In this document: positions 62,115-64,000 of the stretch, in pieces | How positions within the stretch are numbered: position 1 is the first letter of the stretch | How the letters are laid out: each line of letters begins with the position of its first letter | NCBI RefSeq assembly: GCF_029835735.1 | Contig: NZ_JAOEAL010000001.1 | Span: 558,001-622,000, forward strand | Direction of reading: 5' to 3' | Length of the DNA stretch: 64,000 nt | Origin: Shewanella sp. GD04112 | GTDB taxonomy: Bacteria; Pseudomonadota; Gammaproteobacteria; Enterobacterales; Shewanellaceae | Translations under genes and position numbers: made by a program | Notes under the pieces: model-generated | Seen by the model: only the letters and a program-made list of their open reading frames with translations | Database searches by the model: none | Told to the model about the DNA's origin: nothing

Positions 62115-62486
62115 ATGATAATTCGAAAAAGCTATTTGCTCGTATGTATTCTTTTACTTGCCGGATGTAGCGGGGCAACGTTTAGAACCAATGTCGGATC
62201 TGTGGCGTTAAATAATGCGATTGCTGGCACTGTGGAAGTGTACACAATGGCGGAGTTATCGCGACATAAATACGTAGGATTGGGTGAAGTGTCTGCAACC
62301 TATTGTAAAAGTGAGATCGACCCAACGGTAAAAGTTGATATTGATGATTTGAAAAAGGATTTAAAGCTTCAAGTACAGAAATTAGGTGGTAATGCGATTA
62401 TTTTCTACGAGTGTGGCAAGGGGATCTATCCTGCTTGCCAGCAGTATTTAGAGTGCAATGGCGAAGGATTCGAAATCGAAAACTAA
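62115..62486 (+). CDS. RcsF-like outer-membrane lipoprotein
   Basis: Start chosen at ATG 62115 (MIIRKSYLLV...), the only one in front of a lipoprotein signal (LVCILLLAGCSG); the frame from 62022 has no signal. The 123-residue protein has four further Cys in the spacing of RcsF (TYC...ECG...PAC...LEC: the last three are 8 and 6 residues apart), which in that protein make two disulfides. The block LKLQVQKLGGNAIIFYECG is like the RcsF core. RcsF senses envelope stress and passes it to the Rcs phosphorelay; no rcsBCD genes are in this window. The family call is good, the role less so. Confidence 0.7.
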   Translation: MIIRKSYLLVCILLLAGCSGATFRTNVGSVALNNAIAGTVEVYTMAELSRHKYVGLGEVSATYCKSEIDPTVKVDIDDLKKDLKLQVQKLGGNAIIFYECGKGIYPACQQYLECNGEGFEIEN

Positions 62487-62503
62487 GCCTTAGAAACTCA
62501 GTC

Positions 62504-62546
62504 TTAACATTGAAGGCTCACATTGTTTGTGAGCCTTCAATGTTAA
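62504..62546. terminator. Perfect 19-base-pair hairpin between convergent genes
   Basis: Bases 62504-62522 and 62528-62546 are exact reverse complements around TTGTT, giving an unusually long perfect stem. It lies between the RcsF-like gene and the DUF1704 gene and would stop transcripts from both sides. Confidence 0.85.
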
Positions 62547-62553
62547 TGGGGGT

Positions 62554-63909
62554 TTAGTCCGAGTTATTATCAAATTCAGTGTCGTCGAGTAACTCGAGGC
62601 TTGGGTCGATACTGGGCACGTCTTTAAATAAGCGGGTGAAGTGACGTTGCACCCCTTTCAGATCGATACCTGCTAATCCTGAGGCAAAACCAAACCAAGC
62701 ATACAAGCCGCTGAAGTTGTCGAACATCGGCGGCAAATACTTAGGCGGCGTCAGAATTCCTTCTTGGCAAGCTTGATAGAGCACGGGGATGTCCTCAATG
62801 GCGAGTTTGCCTAAAAACAGCATAGGGATCAGTTCGGGTAAACCCGATGTGATGGCGCTGCGGATAAAGTTGATGTTTTCGACATAACCACGCACATAGG
62901 AAATATCTTTGGTAAAAAAGCTGCCGCCTTCGACCATGCCGCCACGAAACACCCTTTGTGTGACTCGATAACTGTCCTTAGCGCTAAGATTTAACTCTCT
63001 AAAATAGTTAAATACTTCAATAAAGTTTGCCCCATTTTCCGCCATATCTACCGCAGCGACACGATCGCTAATACGGCGGGCGCGGCCTGGGTTAGAACTT
63101 AGGGTGAGCATTTCGAGTAAGACGGCAAGCCCTTCTTGGGTGGCGGCTACGCGGGGAGAACCGACGCTGAGCCAAGTCGCATGGGGTTGAGCTCGACCAT
63201 TGAGGGTGGTACCCACATGCACCCAACCTTCATGTACTTCGTACACATTGAGATCTGACTCGCTGAACATGGCTTTGCTGTTGAGTTTGACCGTATCGCC
63301 ACCCACTGCGGCGTCAGACACAATCCCGTCACTCAGCCGCACCCGCATATCATCACTGTGAAAGTACTTTTCCAATCGCTGGCTCAGTACATTCACGGCT
63401 TCGGGGGCACTGATGATTTTGGGGTGATGCTTATTCATATGCCGCGCGGCGGGCAGGGAGAAGATATAACTGAGTTTATCGCCCAATTGGCGCAGGGTGT
63501 GGCGATCGCCATGTAATCTGTGGCTGGCGCTGCCGTAGAGTTCTTGGCTCAGCTGACCAAAGACAGGGGTTCCTCGATGACCCAGCATATCGACAACTAA
63601 GCGATATTGGTCGACGTTAGCAACTAAGATCTTACCCAGCTTGTCTTTTTTACCCAAACGGCGGTGGATTTCTTGTTTTAAGGCAAGCAGCTCTGCTTGG
63701 GTTTTAACGGGATCGAAGGGCAAGGCAATTTTTTGATAAAAATCTTGGCTAATCGCTGGCAGAACAGTGCCTTTACTGGAGAGAAAGCGCTCTTCCATTT
63801 CCCGTGGCCATTTGATGGCATCTAAAATTTTAATCGGCGTTTGGATGCGGATAAGCTCATCGGAAAGGCGGCGTAAATCTTCTTGATACTGGGCTAACGA
63901 CTCTGACAT
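62554..63909 (-). CDS. DUF1704 protein (QEGLA motif), candidate metallopeptidase
   Basis: A 451-residue protein of the DUF1704 family, also named after the QEGLA motif. It carries HEGWVH (226-231), which fits the HExxxH zinc motif of this family, and TQEGLAVLLE with Glu259 as a further ligand. Eukaryotic members (the MATCAP group) are peptidases that trim the C-terminal residue of tubulin. Bacterial ones have no set substrate, and some were named for an effect on flavohemoglobin expression. The helical rest (LSAKDSYRVTQRVFRGGMVEGGSFFTKDISYVRGY) is family-like. AGGATTACGGGA precedes ATG 63909. Only 91 bases of upstream region are in the window. Confidence 0.85.
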   Translation of the reverse strand: MSESLAQYQEDLRRLSDELIRIQTPIKILDAIKWPREMEERFLSSKGTVLPAISQDFYQKIALPFDPVKTQAELLALKQEIHRRLGKKDKLGKILVANVDQYRLVVDMLGHRGTPVFGQLSQELYGSASHRLHGDRHTLRQLGDKLSYIFSLPAARHMNKHHPKIISAPEAVNVLSQRLEKYFHSDDMRVRLSDGIVSDAAVGGDTVKLNSKAMFSESDLNVYEVHEGWVHVGTTLNGRAQPHATWLSVGSPRVAATQEGLAVLLEMLTLSSNPGRARRISDRVAAVDMAENGANFIEVFNYFRELNLSAKDSYRVTQRVFRGGMVEGGSFFTKDISYVRGYVENINFIRSAITSGLPELIPMLFLGKLAIEDIPVLYQACQEGILTPPKYLPPMFDNFSGLYAWFGFASGLAGIDLKGVQRHFTRLFKDVPSIDPSLELLDDTEFDNNSD

Positions 63910-64000
63910 TCCCGTAATCCTGTTGCTACTTGGACGATAAAAATTAGCTTAATCATAGCGGTAAAGCCGCTGTATTTATAGGTTTCTTCCCCCAAGCAAT

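Noticed and set aside
1..64000. tRNA, rRNA, CRISPR and transposase genes
   Set aside because: I looked for tRNA-like cloverleaf with the GTTCGA arm, regular direct repeats and transposase motifs and found none I could support.

Overview
The window looks like a chromosomal segment of a Shewanella-type gammaproteobacterium. The clues are the protein set (ArfB, MscL, UbiD next to the flavin reductase Fre, a diheme-style multi-sensor signalling repertoire, a GlyGly-CTERM serine protease, HME-type RND efflux, a fatty acid cis/trans isomerase) and the moderate GC content. No rRNA, tRNA, CRISPR array or IS transposase is visible. The window opens inside a membrane-protein gene and ends just upstream of a DUF1704 gene.

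Layout. 1-3.9 kb: a partial membrane protein, a TlpA-like periplasmic thioredoxin protein, an AI-2E-family membrane protein and a helix-hairpin-helix protein. 4-12.2 kb: a signalling locus in which an HD-GYP response regulator is divergent from a giant hybrid histidine kinase (two periplasmic binding-protein domains, two PAS, HisKA/HATPase, REC, Hpt) that overlaps a REC-REC-kinase gene. 12.2-20.9 kb: an S9 prolyl oligopeptidase-like lipoprotein, a DUF2975/XRE pair, a MazG-like NTP pyrophosphohydrolase, an M13 metallopeptidase lipoprotein and a heme-binding fatty acid cis/trans isomerase. 21.1-26.1 kb: a large secreted subtilisin-like protease whose reading frame is broken once near base 24,901. 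26.2-29 kb: a flavin reductase-like gene, then an AT-rich accessory patch with an ORF6N phage-type gene, an orphan SUKH immunity-like gene and structured palindromic repeats.

29-36.5 kb: fre and ubiD; a His-rich secreted protein; an MFS exporter; an aroQ-accB-SDR operon whose AccB has Arg instead of Lys at the biotinylation site; arfB; a STAS/SpoIIAA-like gene; a small DUF3012 lipoprotein. 36.6-43.3 kb: a CzcCBA-type heavy-metal RND efflux operon preceded by a Cys/His-rich small protein. 43.4-49.1 kb: an ABM monooxygenase, mscL, a LysR regulator divergent from an EmrAB-type drug efflux pair, an ElaA-like acetyltransferase and a second ABM protein. 49.5-54.8 kb: a VpsR-like enhancer-binding protein with a GAFTDA variant motif, a secreted protein with a clear -24/-12 (sigma-54) promoter, and a convergent secreted metzincin-type metalloprotease.

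55.8-60.4 kb: an arsenic operon arsR-acr3-GAPDH-arsJ with a DUF2927 gene tucked 7 bases behind arsJ. As3+ would be exported by Acr3, while As5+ would be turned into 1-arseno-3-phosphoglycerate by the GAPDH and exported by ArsJ. 60.5-64 kb: a beta-CASP metallo-beta-lactamase protein, an RcsF-like lipoprotein and a DUF1704 (HExxxH, QEGLA) protein.

The points most worth following up are the biotin-less AccB in an operon with aroQ and an SDR; the dual-binding-protein hybrid kinase with an HD-GYP output; the paired cloverleaf repeats around the ORF6N/SUKH patch; the VpsR-like regulator facing a sigma-54 promoter; the DUF2927 gene in the arsenic operon; and the frameshift in the protease. All function calls rest on motif reading of the translations; no database search was possible.
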